Shown: positions 42,061 to 51,899, counted from the stretch's first letter. The stretch: 64,000 bases of DNA from an uncultured Rikenellaceae bacterium (GCA_910577285.1 CAJTLO010000001.1:25192-89191); one strand, 5' to 3'. Program-made: numbers and translations. The notes: generated from the letters alone by a model not told the origin.

Positions 42061-44064
42061 CTAACGGCGTTTCTTGGGAGGCTGGTTTTTGGTGCTTTGC
42101 GGTTTGGCCGTGTGCGCCTTCTGGCTGCCGCCGTACGCCTTCTGTTGCTGCTGGCGCTGCATCTGCTGCTGTTGGCGAAGGGCCTCTTCATAGCGCATCT
42201 GCCATTTGCTCTTCTTTTTGGTCGCTGCGTTGCGTTCGGCCTTCGCTGCGTTGCTTTGCAGTTTGGCAAGGAGCTTCTCCTCGTTCACCGAGTAGCGGAT
42301 GATGTACATGATCAGCATCGTGAACAACTGCGAGAGCAGGTAGTAGTAGGTCAGACCGCTGGCGTAGCTGTTGAACCAGCAGAGCATCATGATAGGCATC
42401 AGATAGAGGGTCATGAACTTCATACCGGCCATCTGCGGACCTGCCGATGCGGTCTGCTTGTAGGTCATGCGCGAATAGAAGAACAGAGCCAGCGCCATGA
42501 GCAGGGTGAACAGGCTCACGTGGTCGCCGTAGAAGGGGATCTTGAAGGGCAGCTGCAATACGCTGTCGTAGGAGGAGAGGTCCTCGGCCCACAGGAAGCG
42601 CTGGCCGCGCAGCTCGATGGAGGCCGGCAGGAAGCGGAACATCGCGATGAGGATGGGCATCTGGATCAGCATCGGGATGCAGCCTCCCATGGGACTCACG
42701 CCGCTTTTGCGGTAGAGCTCCATGACCGCCTGCTGTTTGCGGAGCGCATCTTCCTGGTTGGGATAGCGTTCGTTGATCTCGTTGAGCTGCGGTTGGAGTA
42801 CCCGCATCTTTGCGGTCGACATGTACGACTTGTAGGTCAGCGGCAGGATGATCAGTTTGATGATGATCGTCAGGATCAGGATGATGATACCGTAATTCCG
42901 GATAAATTTGCTGAGCCAGTTGAATACGTTGATCGTCAAACCGGTATTGATCCAGCTGATGAGGCTTCCGCCCAGCGGAATGACCTTCTCCAGCTTCAGC
43001 CCGTAGGAGTGCATGATGGTGTACTGGTTGGGGCCGAAGTAGTATTGGAAGCGGTATTCGTTCTGGTTGGGATGGTAGGGGACGGAGAAGGTCGCCGAGA
43101 ACTCCTTGATCTCGCCCGTGCCCTCTTTCCGGGTGTCGAAGCCCACTGCGTCCGCCGTGAACTCTTCCCGTGCGATGAGTACCGATGAGAAGAACTGCTG
43201 CTTGAAGCTCACCCAGTCGACCTTGGTCTTGATCTCCTTTCCGCGTTTCCCTTCGGATGCGCCGAGCTGTTCGATCTTTTTCGCATCGGGATAGCGGTAG
43301 GCGAGGGTGGTGTTCATGTTCTCGTACTTGTATCCCTTTTCGTTCTGGAGCGTGGTGGCTCCCCAGTCGAAGTTGAAGAAGGTGAGGTTGGAGGTGTACT
43401 CCTGCATGCCGATGAAACGGATGTCGAAATCGACCATGTAGTCGTCCGGCCGGAGCGTGTAGACATACTCGATGGCTGCGCCCTTCTCCGCGTCGACCGG
43501 CAGCCGCAGATGCAGACTCTCCGCATAACCTCCTTCGGGCAGGGGCGTGCGGGTGGTCTCGGTTTCGGTGAATACGTAGTCCGCCGTGTTCAGTTGGGCG
43601 AAATTGTAGGCCCGCTTGATGAAGAGTTCCATGTCGAATCGGGCGGACCCTTCCTTGTAGATCATCAGCGGTTGGCCGTCGTAGCGTTTGTAGTTTTTCA
43701 GTTCGACGTTGGCGACGGTCGCTCCCTTCGAGGAGATCCACACCTTGATCAGGTCGTTCTCGAGGGTGTAGGTACGGGCTTCGGCACGCGATGCGTCCAC
43801 GAGCGATGTTCCTATGTTGGCGATGAGCAGGGAGTCCTGTTTCGCCTGTTCGGCTTCCCGGGCCAGGAGCGCGTCGCGGACCTCTTTGCCCGTATCGCTC
43901 AGGGGTACCTCTTCGATGTATCGTTCGGGGTGCTCGATGCGGGCGATGGAGTCGGCCCTAAGCAGTTCCTGCTGGTATTTGGCGGCTTGTTTGGAGTTGT
44001 AGAATACGTATCCGAACAGGATGAGGCCGACTATCAGCAGTCCGATGAGTGTCTTTTTATCCAT
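42061..44064 (-). CDS. yidC: Membrane protein insertase YidC
   Basis: 667 residues. Inserts and folds inner-membrane proteins, with or without SecYEG. The N-terminal anchor (TLIGLLIVGLILFGYVFYN) is followed by a large periplasmic beta domain (~residues 60-355), then the conserved insertase core with KSYMSTAKMRVLQPQL, SGVSPMGGCIPMLIQMPI and a final helix cluster. The C-terminal tail is rich in Gln, Lys and Arg, as in ribosome-binding tails. 129 bases downstream of pyrG on the same strand. Confidence 0.96.
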   Translation of the reverse strand: MDKKTLIGLLIVGLILFGYVFYNSKQAAKYQQELLRADSIARIEHPERYIEEVPLSDTGKEVRDALLAREAEQAKQDSLLIANIGTSLVDASRAEARTYTLENDLIKVWISSKGATVANVELKNYKRYDGQPLMIYKEGSARFDMELFIKRAYNFAQLNTADYVFTETETTRTPLPEGGYAESLHLRLPVDAEKGAAIEYVYTLRPDDYMVDFDIRFIGMQEYTSNLTFFNFDWGATTLQNEKGYKYENMNTTLAYRYPDAKKIEQLGASEGKRGKEIKTKVDWVSFKQQFFSSVLIAREEFTADAVGFDTRKEGTGEIKEFSATFSVPYHPNQNEYRFQYYFGPNQYTIMHSYGLKLEKVIPLGGSLISWINTGLTINVFNWLSKFIRNYGIIILILTIIIKLIILPLTYKSYMSTAKMRVLQPQLNEINERYPNQEDALRKQQAVMELYRKSGVSPMGGCIPMLIQMPILIAMFRFLPASIELRGQRFLWAEDLSSYDSVLQLPFKIPFYGDHVSLFTLLMALALFFYSRMTYKQTASAGPQMAGMKFMTLYLMPIMMLCWFNSYASGLTYYYLLSQLFTMLIMYIIRYSVNEEKLLAKLQSNAAKAERNAATKKKSKWQMRYEEALRQQQQMQRQQQQKAYGGSQKAHTAKPQSTKNQPPKKRR

Positions 44065-44193
44065 TCTTGCTGTTTCGTGTTTGAGTAACGTTGGTGCGGA
44101 ACCCGGTCCGCAGGGTTATACATTGGAATCTTGTTCCGGCGCGGACTCTCTGCGATCGGCCGGAGCCGATCGCAGACGGGTCCGAAAGCCCGG

Positions 44194-45822
44194 TCAGGCC
44201 TTCCGGTCGTCGTAGGCTACCGCCGCTGCGACGAATGCCCGGAAGAGCGGGTGCGGTCTGCCGACCGTACTTTTGTATTCCGGATGGTACTGTACGCCGA
44301 TGAACCACGGGTGGCCCTCCAGCTCGACCGCTTCGACGAGCCCCGAATCGGGGTTGATCCCCACGGGCAGCAGGCCTGCTTGGCGGAAATTCTCGATGTA
44401 GTCGTTGTTGAATTCGTAGCGGTGGCGGTGGCGTTCGTGGATCAGTTCCGCGGAGTAGGCGTCGTAGAGCTTCGAGGGGTGTGCGATGCGGCACGGATAG
44501 GCTCCCAGCCGCATGGTGCCCCCTTTCTCCATGATTCCTTTCTGTTCTTCCATCAGGTCGATGACCGGGTGGGAGGTCTTGCGCATCTCGGCCGAATCGG
44601 CGTCTTCGAAGCCCAATACGTTCCGGGCGAACTCGATCACGGCGCACTGCATGCCCAGACAGATGCCCAGGAACGGAATCCCGTTCTCTCGGGCGTAACG
44701 GACGGCTGTGATCTTCCCCTCGATGCCGCGGTTGCCGAATCCGGGAGCCACGAGGATACCGCTCATCTGCGAGAGTGCATCGCCCACGTTCTCCGGAGTG
44801 AGCATCTCGGAGTTGACATACGTGAGCTTCACGTGTACGTGGTTGGCCGCACCGGCGTGTACGAAGGATTCCACGATGGATTTGTAGGCGTCCGGCAGTT
44901 CGGTGTATTTGCCCACGAGGGCGATCTGCACCGTCCGGTCGTAATGTTTGACCTTGTTTACGAACTCTTCCCACTCCTTCAGGTCGGGTTCGCGGTCCAT
45001 GGGCAGGTCGAGCTTTTCGAGTACCGTTTCGTCCAGGTGTTGGGCGTGCATCCGCAGGGGCACCTCGTAGATGGTCGGCACGTCGATGGATTCGATCACC
45101 GCCTTGGGCTCCACATTGCAGAAGAGAGCCACCTTGCGGCGGATATCCTGGCCCAGCTCCTTTTCCGTACGCAGCACGAGGATGTCGGGCTGGAGTCCGT
45201 TCTCCAGCATCATTTTGACCGAATGCTGGGTGGGTTTGGTCTTCAGCTCGCCCGACGCGGACATGTAGGGCACGAGCGTGAGGTGCACCACGGCCGAGTT
45301 CCGCAGGCCGAGTTCGTAGCGGAGCTGGCGTACCGCCTCGATGTAGGGCAGCGATTCGATGTCGCCCACTGTACCGCCCACCTCGGTGATGACCACGTCG
45401 TACTCCTTTTTGCTGCCGAGCATCTTGATGCGGCGTTTGATCTCGTCGGTGATGTGGGGTACGACCTGTACCGTTTTGCCGAGGAAGTCGCCGCGGCGCT
45501 CTTTGTTGATTACCGTCTGGTAGATCTTGCCCGTGGTGACGTTGTTGGCCTTGGACGTGGTGATGGAGGTGAAACGCTCGTAGTGTCCCAGGTCGAGGTC
45601 GGTTTCGGCGCCGTCTTCGGTGACGTAGCATTCGCCGTGTTCGTAGGGGTTGAGCGTTCCCGGGTCCACGTTGATGTACGGGTCGAGTTTCTGTATGGTC
45701 ACCGAGTAGCCGCGGGCCTGAAGCAGCCGTGCGATGGACGATGAAATGATCCCTTTTCCGAGGGACGACGCCACGCCCCCCGTGACGAAGATGTACTTGG
45801 TCGGTGTATTGTTCTCAGCCAT
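44194..45822 (-). CDS. pyrG: CTP synthase
   Basis: 542 residues. Aminates UTP to CTP with glutamine and ATP, completing the pyrimidine pathway whose earlier genes lie at 4955-10771. The synthase half opens YIFVTGGVASSLGKGIISSS. The amidotransferase half has PFLGICLGMQCAVIEFARN with the nucleophile Cys and YHPEYKS near the C-terminus with catalytic His and Glu. It starts 3 bases after the stop of the DUF349 gene, so those two form an operon. Confidence 0.97.
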   Translation of the reverse strand: MAENNTPTKYIFVTGGVASSLGKGIISSSIARLLQARGYSVTIQKLDPYINVDPGTLNPYEHGECYVTEDGAETDLDLGHYERFTSITTSKANNVTTGKIYQTVINKERRGDFLGKTVQVVPHITDEIKRRIKMLGSKKEYDVVITEVGGTVGDIESLPYIEAVRQLRYELGLRNSAVVHLTLVPYMSASGELKTKPTQHSVKMMLENGLQPDILVLRTEKELGQDIRRKVALFCNVEPKAVIESIDVPTIYEVPLRMHAQHLDETVLEKLDLPMDREPDLKEWEEFVNKVKHYDRTVQIALVGKYTELPDAYKSIVESFVHAGAANHVHVKLTYVNSEMLTPENVGDALSQMSGILVAPGFGNRGIEGKITAVRYARENGIPFLGICLGMQCAVIEFARNVLGFEDADSAEMRKTSHPVIDLMEEQKGIMEKGGTMRLGAYPCRIAHPSKLYDAYSAELIHERHRHRYEFNNDYIENFRQAGLLPVGINPDSGLVEAVELEGHPWFIGVQYHPEYKSTVGRPHPLFRAFVAAAVAYDDRKA

Positions 45823-45824
45823 GA

Positions 45825-47843
45825 CTATTTATCCCCTTGTTCCTGTTGTGAATCGATTAACTTTATCTTTTCGATGGTGTCGGCCATCTCCTGTTTGGCC
45901 TTGGCGATCTTCGCCTCGACCTCGTGGATCATCGCCTCCGCATTGCGGGAGCGGGAGAAGAAACCGATGTTGTTCTCCAGCGTGGCGATGTCGCTTTCGA
46001 GCTGTTTGACCTTGTTGTAGAGCCTGTCGCGTTCGAAGCGCAGCCGTTTGTCGCCGCTGCTCCTGAGGTCGGATACTTTCGAACGGAAACGGTCCATGCT
46101 GCGTTCGCGTTCGCCGCCGCGCAGGGTGGCGAACATGCCGTCCACCACGGCCCGGTAGCGTTTCTGCACCTCGTCCTTCTGCTTCAGGGGTACGAATCCG
46201 ATCTCGTTCCAGCGCCTCTGGAACTCCTTGATCCGCTCGAAGCCGCCGGTGGCGATGTCGGCCGCTTCCATCTCCTCCAGCAGGGCCAGCTTGGCTTTCA
46301 GGTTCTCTTCGTGCTGGGCGTCCACACCCGAGAAGTGGGCCGTCTTGCGTTCGAAGAAACGGTCGCAGGCGGTGCGGAAGCGTTTCCATACGGCATCCGA
46401 ATGGCGACGCGATACGGGACCGATCTCCTTCCACCGCTTCTGGAGGGCGATCAGTTCGTCGGTGGTCTTCTTCCACTGTTCGCTCTCCTGCAGCGACTCG
46501 GCCTGCTCGCAGATCTCGGTCTTGAGCTGGAGGTTGGTGTCCATCTCCGACTTGAGCTGTTCGTAGTATTCGCGCTTCTGTTCGAAGAAACGGTCGCAGG
46601 CGTTGCGGAAGCGCTCGTAGATGCGGGCGTTGTCTTTCTGCGGTGCGAAGCCGATCGTTTTCCACACCTTCTGTATCTCGATGAGGCGCTCCGAGGCCTT
46701 GCTCCACTCTTTGCGGGTGGTGAGTATCTCCGAGGAGAGCTCCTCTACCTTGATGCAGAGCTCGGTCTTGAGTTCGAGGTTGTGGCGCTGCTCCTCCTTG
46801 AGCTTCTCGAAATGTTCCTGGTGCTGTTTGTTGATGCGCGTGCTGGCTTCCTTGAAACGTTCCCAGAGCGTCTCCTTGTATTCGTTGGCCACGGGACCTG
46901 TTTCGCGCCACCGGTCGTGCAGGTCCTGCAATTTGCGGAAGGCCGTCACGACGGAGGGCTCGAGCATGAGCGCTTCGGCCGCTTCGCAGAGCTGTACTTT
47001 GGATTCGTAGTTGCGCCTGAGGTCCAGGTCGCGCAACTCCTTGTTGATCTTTATGTAGTTGTAGAAATTCTCGACGTGCAGGTTATAGGTTTCCCACAAC
47101 TCCTTGACGTTGGCCTGCGGGACGATACCCGTGTCGCGCCAGCGCTGCTGCAGGTCGCGGAAGGCGTTGAACGTGCTGTTCACCGTTTCGTTGCCGTTGA
47201 CCAGCTCCTTCAGCTCCTCGATGATGTGGAGTTTGGTGCGGAGGTTCTCCTCCTTCTCTTTTTCGATGTTGGCGAGGTACTCCGCCCTGCGTTTGCGGTA
47301 TTCGGCGAAGAGCTCCTTGAGGCGTGCCTCGTCGGTATCGGGTTGCGGTGCGAAATCCTCCGCGGCCCCTCCCGCTTCTGCGAACTCGCGCCGCCGCTGT
47401 TCGTACTCGGCCCGGTGGAGCTTGTAGAAGGCCACTTTGATGGCTTCGGCCTCGCGCCGGATCTGCTGCACGGGTTTGGTCCGCAGCAGGGTGGCGAAGA
47501 GCTCGATGAGCCGCGGTTTGTCCAGTCGCGCGATGTCCTCCAGGGTGCGGGCCGTTTCGGCGTCGGCGCACTCTTCCTGCGCACGTTCCTCGTCGGTCGC
47601 CTCGCCCATGTCCAGCTCGGGCTGCGCGGCGTCGAGCGCGGCGTCTTCCTCGGTGAAATTAACGGTTTCGGTGGCCGTGTCGGCACCCTCTTCTTTGGCG
47701 GGAGCGGATTCCTCCTCCGCCGCTACGGGAATCCCGGCCGGCCTTGCGGCGGCGGACTCCTCACGCTCGGTTACGTTCTTCACATCTTCGGCCGGGCCGA
47801 CTTGTTCCTCCGGAACAGGGATGTTGGTTTTCTCGGTAGCCAT
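45825..47843 (-). CDS. DUF349 repeat protein
   Basis: 672 residues from ATG 47843 (TTG two codons upstream is the alternative). The acidic, low-complexity N-terminus (~residues 1-95, Glu/Ala-rich) precedes at least five tandem ~70-residue DUF349 units. These are recognised by repeats such as LQQRWRDTGIVPQ, LHDRWRETGPVANEYKETLWERF, VWKTIGFAPQKDNARIYERFR, LQKRWKEIGPVSRRHSDAVWKRFR and FQRRWNEIGFVPLKQKDEV. The C-terminus is a coiled coil. Highly charged and helical throughout; no enzyme motifs. DUF349 proteins are poorly characterised. Its pairing with pyrG and yidC does not by itself suggest a role. Confidence 0.9.
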   Translation of the reverse strand: MATEKTNIPVPEEQVGPAEDVKNVTEREESAAARPAGIPVAAEEESAPAKEEGADTATETVNFTEEDAALDAAQPELDMGEATDEERAQEECADAETARTLEDIARLDKPRLIELFATLLRTKPVQQIRREAEAIKVAFYKLHRAEYEQRRREFAEAGGAAEDFAPQPDTDEARLKELFAEYRKRRAEYLANIEKEKEENLRTKLHIIEELKELVNGNETVNSTFNAFRDLQQRWRDTGIVPQANVKELWETYNLHVENFYNYIKINKELRDLDLRRNYESKVQLCEAAEALMLEPSVVTAFRKLQDLHDRWRETGPVANEYKETLWERFKEASTRINKQHQEHFEKLKEEQRHNLELKTELCIKVEELSSEILTTRKEWSKASERLIEIQKVWKTIGFAPQKDNARIYERFRNACDRFFEQKREYYEQLKSEMDTNLQLKTEICEQAESLQESEQWKKTTDELIALQKRWKEIGPVSRRHSDAVWKRFRTACDRFFERKTAHFSGVDAQHEENLKAKLALLEEMEAADIATGGFERIKEFQRRWNEIGFVPLKQKDEVQKRYRAVVDGMFATLRGGERERSMDRFRSKVSDLRSSGDKRLRFERDRLYNKVKQLESDIATLENNIGFFSRSRNAEAMIHEVEAKIAKAKQEMADTIEKIKLIDSQQEQGDK

Positions 47844-47894
47844 CTTCAAGTGATTTATTACATTACTTGGCCCGATATGATTCAGGCAACTTAC

Positions 47895-47902
47895 AAAAGT
47901 AT
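47895..47902 (-). promoter_or_regulatory. Promoter -7 box of the DUF349-pyrG unit
   Basis: TACTTTTG on the minus strand, 51 bases before the ATG at 47843; perfect TAnnTTTG. Confidence 0.6.
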
Positions 47903-48038
47903 GCCTTTTTTCCGGAAAAATCCTAACAACGCCCGCTCAATTCGCCGGAAAGCCCCCGTTTTTCCCGTCGCCTGCCGCACCCGCTTCCTCTCCCCGGAAA
48001 TAATCCCCGGCGTGAAGATTCCGACACGTTTTTTTCAT

Positions 48039-48046
48039 TACATTTG
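48039..48046 (+). promoter_or_regulatory. Promoter -7 box of fluC/crcB
   Basis: TACATTTG, 38 bases before the ATG at 48085. The implied ~30-base leader is too short to hold a fluoride riboswitch. Confidence 0.6.
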
Positions 48047-48084
48047 CACCGGTGTAACCCCGGCGGTTTCACCTCGATAGACGG

Positions 48085-48456
48085 ATGATAAGGGAGATGT
48101 TGCTCGCGGGTGCGGGCGGTTTCGCCGGCAGCGTACTCAGGTATGCCGTGTCGGTGTTTGCGGTACCGTGGTCGCTTCAGAGCGGTTTCCCCGTCGGGAC
48201 CTTTGCGGTCAATGCGGCGGGTTCTTTTCTCATCGGCCTGTCGGCCGCGTTGCTTCCCGCGGGCGGATGGCAGACGTTCGCCATGGCGGGATTTTGCGGC
48301 GGCTTCACCACGTTCTCGGCCTTCTCGCTCGAAGCGGTGCGCATGGTGCGCGGCGGAGCGTACGGGGCTGCTGCGGCGTATGCGGCGGGCAGCGTGGCGG
48401 TATGCCTCTTCTTTGCCGGAGTGGGGCTGTGGCTGGGTGCGAAGCTGTCGCGCTGA
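48085..48456 (+). CDS. crcB: Fluoride ion channel FluC/CrcB
   Basis: 123 residues, four transmembrane helices. Dual-topology channel that exports toxic fluoride. Motifs: GAGGFAGSVLRY (helix 1), GTFAVNAAGSFLIG (pore Asn) and GFCGGFTTFSAFSLE (Phe-box and Na+ site). No second copy lies alongside, so it is the homodimeric single-gene form. 58 bases upstream of ackA. Confidence 0.95.
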   Translation: MIREMLLAGAGGFAGSVLRYAVSVFAVPWSLQSGFPVGTFAVNAAGSFLIGLSAALLPAGGWQTFAMAGFCGGFTTFSAFSLEAVRMVRGGAYGAAAAYAAGSVAVCLFFAGVGLWLGAKLSR

Positions 48457-48514
48457 GCGGACCGCGGGACGGGGCGAACGTTATTGAAAATTCTAACCTA
48501 CATAATTGAAGGAA

Positions 48515-49729
48515 ATGGTAATTCTTGTATTGAACTGCGGCAGTTCGTCGATAAAGTACCAGGTTATCGACATGGTTTCTCCGCGCGAGAACGCCCTTCT
48601 TGCCAAAGGGCTCGTGGAACGTATCGGGATCGAGGGGGGTGTCATCACCCACAAGCCGAACGGCAAACCGCGTCTGGAACTCACCACCGACATTCCCAAC
48701 CACACCAAGGGCATCGACCTCATCTTCAAGGCTATCACCGACTCCGAGTCGGGCGTCATAACCTCTCTGGACGACATCAAGGCGGTCGGACACCGCGTTG
48801 CGCACGGCGGCGATTTCTTCGACCGGAGCGTACGGGTGGACGAGCAGGTAATCGCCCAGATAGAGCAGCTGGTGGAGCTGGCTCCGCTGCACAACCCGGC
48901 CAACCTGAAGGGTATCTACGCCGTGAGCGAGCTTTGCCCCTCCATTCCGCAGGTGGTATGTTTCGATACGTCGTTCCACCAGACCATGCCGGCCCGCAGT
49001 TACATGTACGGCCTGCCTTATAAATACTACGAGCAGTACCGCGTGAGGCGTTACGGTTTCCACGGCACCAGCCACAAATTCGTGGCGCAGAAGGGGTGCG
49101 AACTCGCCGGACTCGATTTTGAGAAGGCGAAAGTGGTGACGTGCCATATCGGCAACGGCGCTTCGGTGGCCGCTGTCGACGGCGGCCGTAGCATCGACAC
49201 CTCCATGGGCTTCACCCCGGTGGACGGTCTGCTGATGGGGACGCGCTGCGGCGAGGTGGACCCCGGTGCGCTGACCTATATCGCCGATAAGGAGCACATG
49301 ACCGGCAACGAGATCTGGGCCATGATCAACAAGCAGGCCGGCGTGCTGGGCATCACGGGCCTCTCTTCCGACATGCGCGACATCGAGAACGCCGCCGCCG
49401 AAGGGAACGAGCGGGCGAAACTTGCGCTGGAGGTCTACTATTACCGTGTAAAGAAATACGTGGGAGCCTATGCGGCCGCCATGGGCGGACTCGACCTGGT
49501 GGTATTCACCGGCGGTGTGGGCGAGAACGACCCCATCCTGCGTGAATATGTATGCAGCGGTATGGAGTTCCTCGGTCTTGAGTTCGATGCCGAGGTGAAC
49601 CGCGGACTCCGCGGGAAGGATACGATTCTGACGAAACCCTCTTCGCGTGTCAAGGCGGCCCTGATCGCCACGAACGAGGAGCTGGTGATCGCCACCGACA
49701 CATTCAACATCGTCGAAAACCTCCGTTGA
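48515..49729 (+). CDS. ackA: Acetate kinase
   Basis: 404 residues from ATG 48515 (a TTG three codons upstream is in frame). Interconverts acetyl phosphate and acetate with ATP formation. ASKHA-fold motifs: VLNCGSSSIKYQV, GHRVAHGG, RRYGFHGTSHKFV, HIGNGASVAAVDGG (catalytic Arg/His neighbourhood) and FTGGVGENDP. Followed by ptb and buk; a phosphotransacetylase (pta) gene is not in the window. Confidence 0.95.
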   Translation: MVILVLNCGSSSIKYQVIDMVSPRENALLAKGLVERIGIEGGVITHKPNGKPRLELTTDIPNHTKGIDLIFKAITDSESGVITSLDDIKAVGHRVAHGGDFFDRSVRVDEQVIAQIEQLVELAPLHNPANLKGIYAVSELCPSIPQVVCFDTSFHQTMPARSYMYGLPYKYYEQYRVRRYGFHGTSHKFVAQKGCELAGLDFEKAKVVTCHIGNGASVAAVDGGRSIDTSMGFTPVDGLLMGTRCGEVDPGALTYIADKEHMTGNEIWAMINKQAGVLGITGLSSDMRDIENAAAEGNERAKLALEVYYYRVKKYVGAYAAAMGGLDLVVFTGGVGENDPILREYVCSGMEFLGLEFDAEVNRGLRGKDTILTKPSSRVKAALIATNEELVIATDTFNIVENLR

Positions 49730-49785
49730 GCGCAGGTCTGATCCTGCACGTACCGGTTGTCCCGTTCAATAAATCCGTAGAAAAC

Positions 49786-49817
49786 TTTGCTATTTCGCGG
49801 GACAATCGGTATTTTTG
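49786..49817 (+). promoter_or_regulatory. Promoter of ptb-buk
   Basis: TTTG (49786-49789), 20 bases, TATTTTTG (49810-49817); 36 bases before the ptb ATG. Confidence 0.75.
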
Positions 49818-49852
49818 GCAACTCTTTGTATAAACCGCAGATTTTTTAAGTC

Positions 49853-50758
49853 ATGATTCAACACTTAGACGACCTCGTAGCCAAGGCTAAAGCGAGGGGT
49901 AAACGCAGGCTTATCGTAGCCTACGGACAGGATTCGCACACGCTCGAAGCTGTCAATGATGCCGTTGAGGCAGGTATTGTGGATGCCACCCTGGTCGGTA
50001 ATCCCGAAGAAATTGAGAAAGTATGCAAGGCCGAGGGCATCGACATGTCCCGTTTCACCATCATTGCCGAGAATGTGGACGTCAACTGCGTTCGCATCGC
50101 CGTGCAGATGGTGAGCGAAGGGAAGGGCGACGTATTGATGAAAGGACTCGTTTCTACCGACAAGTACATGAGGGGGATCCTGAACAAGGAGTTCGGACTC
50201 GTTCCTCCGAAAGGCGTGCTCAGCCACGTGGCCGTGATGGAGATACCCGCTTACCACAAGCTCCTTACCATCGGCGACGTAGCCGTGATTCCCTATCCGG
50301 ATTTCGCACAGAAAACGGCCATTGCCAAATACCTCATACAGACTGCCAAGAAGCTTGAGATCGACGTGCCCAAGGTGGCTTGCATCGCTCCCAGCGAACA
50401 GCTTCTTCCCAGCGTGCAGTCCTCCGTAGAGGCGACCCTGCTGGCGAAGATGGGCGAACGCGGACAGCTCGGCACGAAGGTGTATATCGACGGTCCGCTC
50501 GCACTCGACGTGGCTATCAACCAGGAGGCCGCCGCTACCAAGAAGCTGGACAATCCGGTGGTGGGCGATGCCGACTGCCTCGTCTTCCCGAACATCGATG
50601 CGGGTAACGTCTTCTTCAAATCGTGCACGAAGTTCGGCGGTGCCGAGCTCGCTGCCATGGTGATGGGTGCCAAGGTTCCGTGCGTGCTCACTTCGCGCGG
50701 CGACTCCAAGAAGACCAAGATGTATTCGATAGCGCTCGCATGTCTGTCTGCAAAATAA
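49853..50758 (+). CDS. ptb: Phosphate butyryltransferase
   Basis: 301 residues. Converts butyryl-CoA (or other short acyl-CoA) and phosphate to acyl phosphate. Belongs to the PTA/PTB family by length (300, versus >320 for Pta) and motifs VLMKGLVSTDKYMRGIL, GVLSHVAVMEIP and the C-terminal DCLVFPNIDAGNVFFKS and GAKVPCVLTSRGDS. buk begins 15 bases later, making the classic butyrate-forming pair. The real acyl preference (butyryl, isobutyryl, propionyl) cannot be told from sequence. Confidence 0.92.
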   Translation: MIQHLDDLVAKAKARGKRRLIVAYGQDSHTLEAVNDAVEAGIVDATLVGNPEEIEKVCKAEGIDMSRFTIIAENVDVNCVRIAVQMVSEGKGDVLMKGLVSTDKYMRGILNKEFGLVPPKGVLSHVAVMEIPAYHKLLTIGDVAVIPYPDFAQKTAIAKYLIQTAKKLEIDVPKVACIAPSEQLLPSVQSSVEATLLAKMGERGQLGTKVYIDGPLALDVAINQEAAATKKLDNPVVGDADCLVFPNIDAGNVFFKSCTKFGGAELAAMVMGAKVPCVLTSRGDSKKTKMYSIALACLSAK

Positions 50759-50772
50759 CGGTGGAAGAGGGA

Positions 50773-51840
50773 ATGTATACGATATTAGCGATAAATCCGG
50801 GCTCTACTTCGACCAAGGTCGCCATTTATCAGGACGATAAGGCCGTGCGTGAGATCACGCTCCGCCATTCGACCGAAGAGCTGCTCCCGTTTGCGAGCGT
50901 GCTCGACCAGTTCGATTTCCGTAAGCGCATCATCCTCGATGCCATGAAGGAGGCGGGGGTGACCCTCTCCGACATCGATGCCGTGATCGGCAGGGGCGGA
51001 CTCATCAAACCGGTCAAGTCGGGCGTATATGAGGTGAACGAGGCGATGATCGACGATATCCGTCACCGTCCGATAGGACACCACGCCTCCAACCTCGGTG
51101 CCTTGCTCGCTTACGACATTGCCCGGGAGGCCGACGCGCGTGCGTTCATGGCCGATCCGGTGGTGGTCGACGAGATGCAGGACGTAGCCAGGATCACGGG
51201 CCATCCCGACATCGAGCGCATGTCGATTTTCCATGCCTTGAATCAGAAAGCGATGGCGCGTGCCTATGCCGAGCAGAAAGGCATGCGGTACGAGGACCTG
51301 AACCTTGTCGTCGTTCATTTGGGCGGCGGTATCTCGGTAGGTGCGCACTGCAAGGGCGAAGTGATCGACGTGAACAACGCACTGGAGGGCGAGGGACCGT
51401 TCTCGCCGGAGCGTGCGGGCGGACTTCCCGCGCTGGCCGTTGCGAAATGGGCTGCGAGCGGAAAGTACGACATCAACCAGATCGCCAAGTTCATCACCAG
51501 CCGCGGAGGTTTCGTGGCGCATTTCGGTACGAACAGCGCGATGGAGATCTCCAAACGTGCCGAAGCGGGCGACCAGCGTGCCGCACTCGTACAGGACGCA
51601 ATGTGCTACACGGTAGGCAAGTCGGTCGGCGCGATGGCTGCGGTACTGAAAGGCAAGGTGGATGCGATCATCCTCACGGGTGGTATCGCACACGACAAAT
51701 ATGTATGCAAATATATCGGCGACATGGTGTCGTTCATCGCCGAGGTGGTTGTGATGCCGGGTGAGAACGAACTGGAGGCTTTGGCAGGCAATGCCCTGCG
51801 TGTGCTGGAGGGGAAACTTACTCCTCGGGTTTACGAATAA
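50773..51840 (+). CDS. buk: Butyrate kinase
   Basis: 355 residues from ATG 50773. Makes ATP from butyryl phosphate. It opens YTILAINPGSTSTKVAIY and has IGRGGLIKPVKSGVYEVN, VHLGGGISVGAHCKGEVIDVNNALEGEGPFSPERAG and ILTGGIAHD, all typical of Buk rather than AckA. Co-transcribed with ptb; a strong terminator follows. Confidence 0.94.
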   Translation: MYTILAINPGSTSTKVAIYQDDKAVREITLRHSTEELLPFASVLDQFDFRKRIILDAMKEAGVTLSDIDAVIGRGGLIKPVKSGVYEVNEAMIDDIRHRPIGHHASNLGALLAYDIAREADARAFMADPVVVDEMQDVARITGHPDIERMSIFHALNQKAMARAYAEQKGMRYEDLNLVVVHLGGGISVGAHCKGEVIDVNNALEGEGPFSPERAGGLPALAVAKWAASGKYDINQIAKFITSRGGFVAHFGTNSAMEISKRAEAGDQRAALVQDAMCYTVGKSVGAMAAVLKGKVDAIILTGGIAHDKYVCKYIGDMVSFIAEVVVMPGENELEALAGNALRVLEGKLTPRVYE

Positions 51841-51862
51841 GCCGGGTGTCGTTATCGTACGG

Positions 51863-51899
51863 AAGCCTCCGCAGGACTCAGGTCCTGCGGAGGCTTTTT
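51863..51899 (+). terminator. Terminator of ptb-buk
   Basis: Perfect 15-bp stem (51863-51877 with 51882-51896, loop TCAG) ending in a run of five T; 23 bases past the buk stop. Confidence 0.92.

Noticed and set aside
38148..42269. Very long minus-strand ORFs antisense to secA, purL, purF/M and others
   Set aside because: Shadows of real genes caused by high GC at third positions; the sense frames carry full sets of conserved motifs.
48039..48085. Fluoride riboswitch upstream of crcB
   Set aside because: The promoter box leaves only about 30 bases of leader, too short for the aptamer, and its conserved sequence is not seen.
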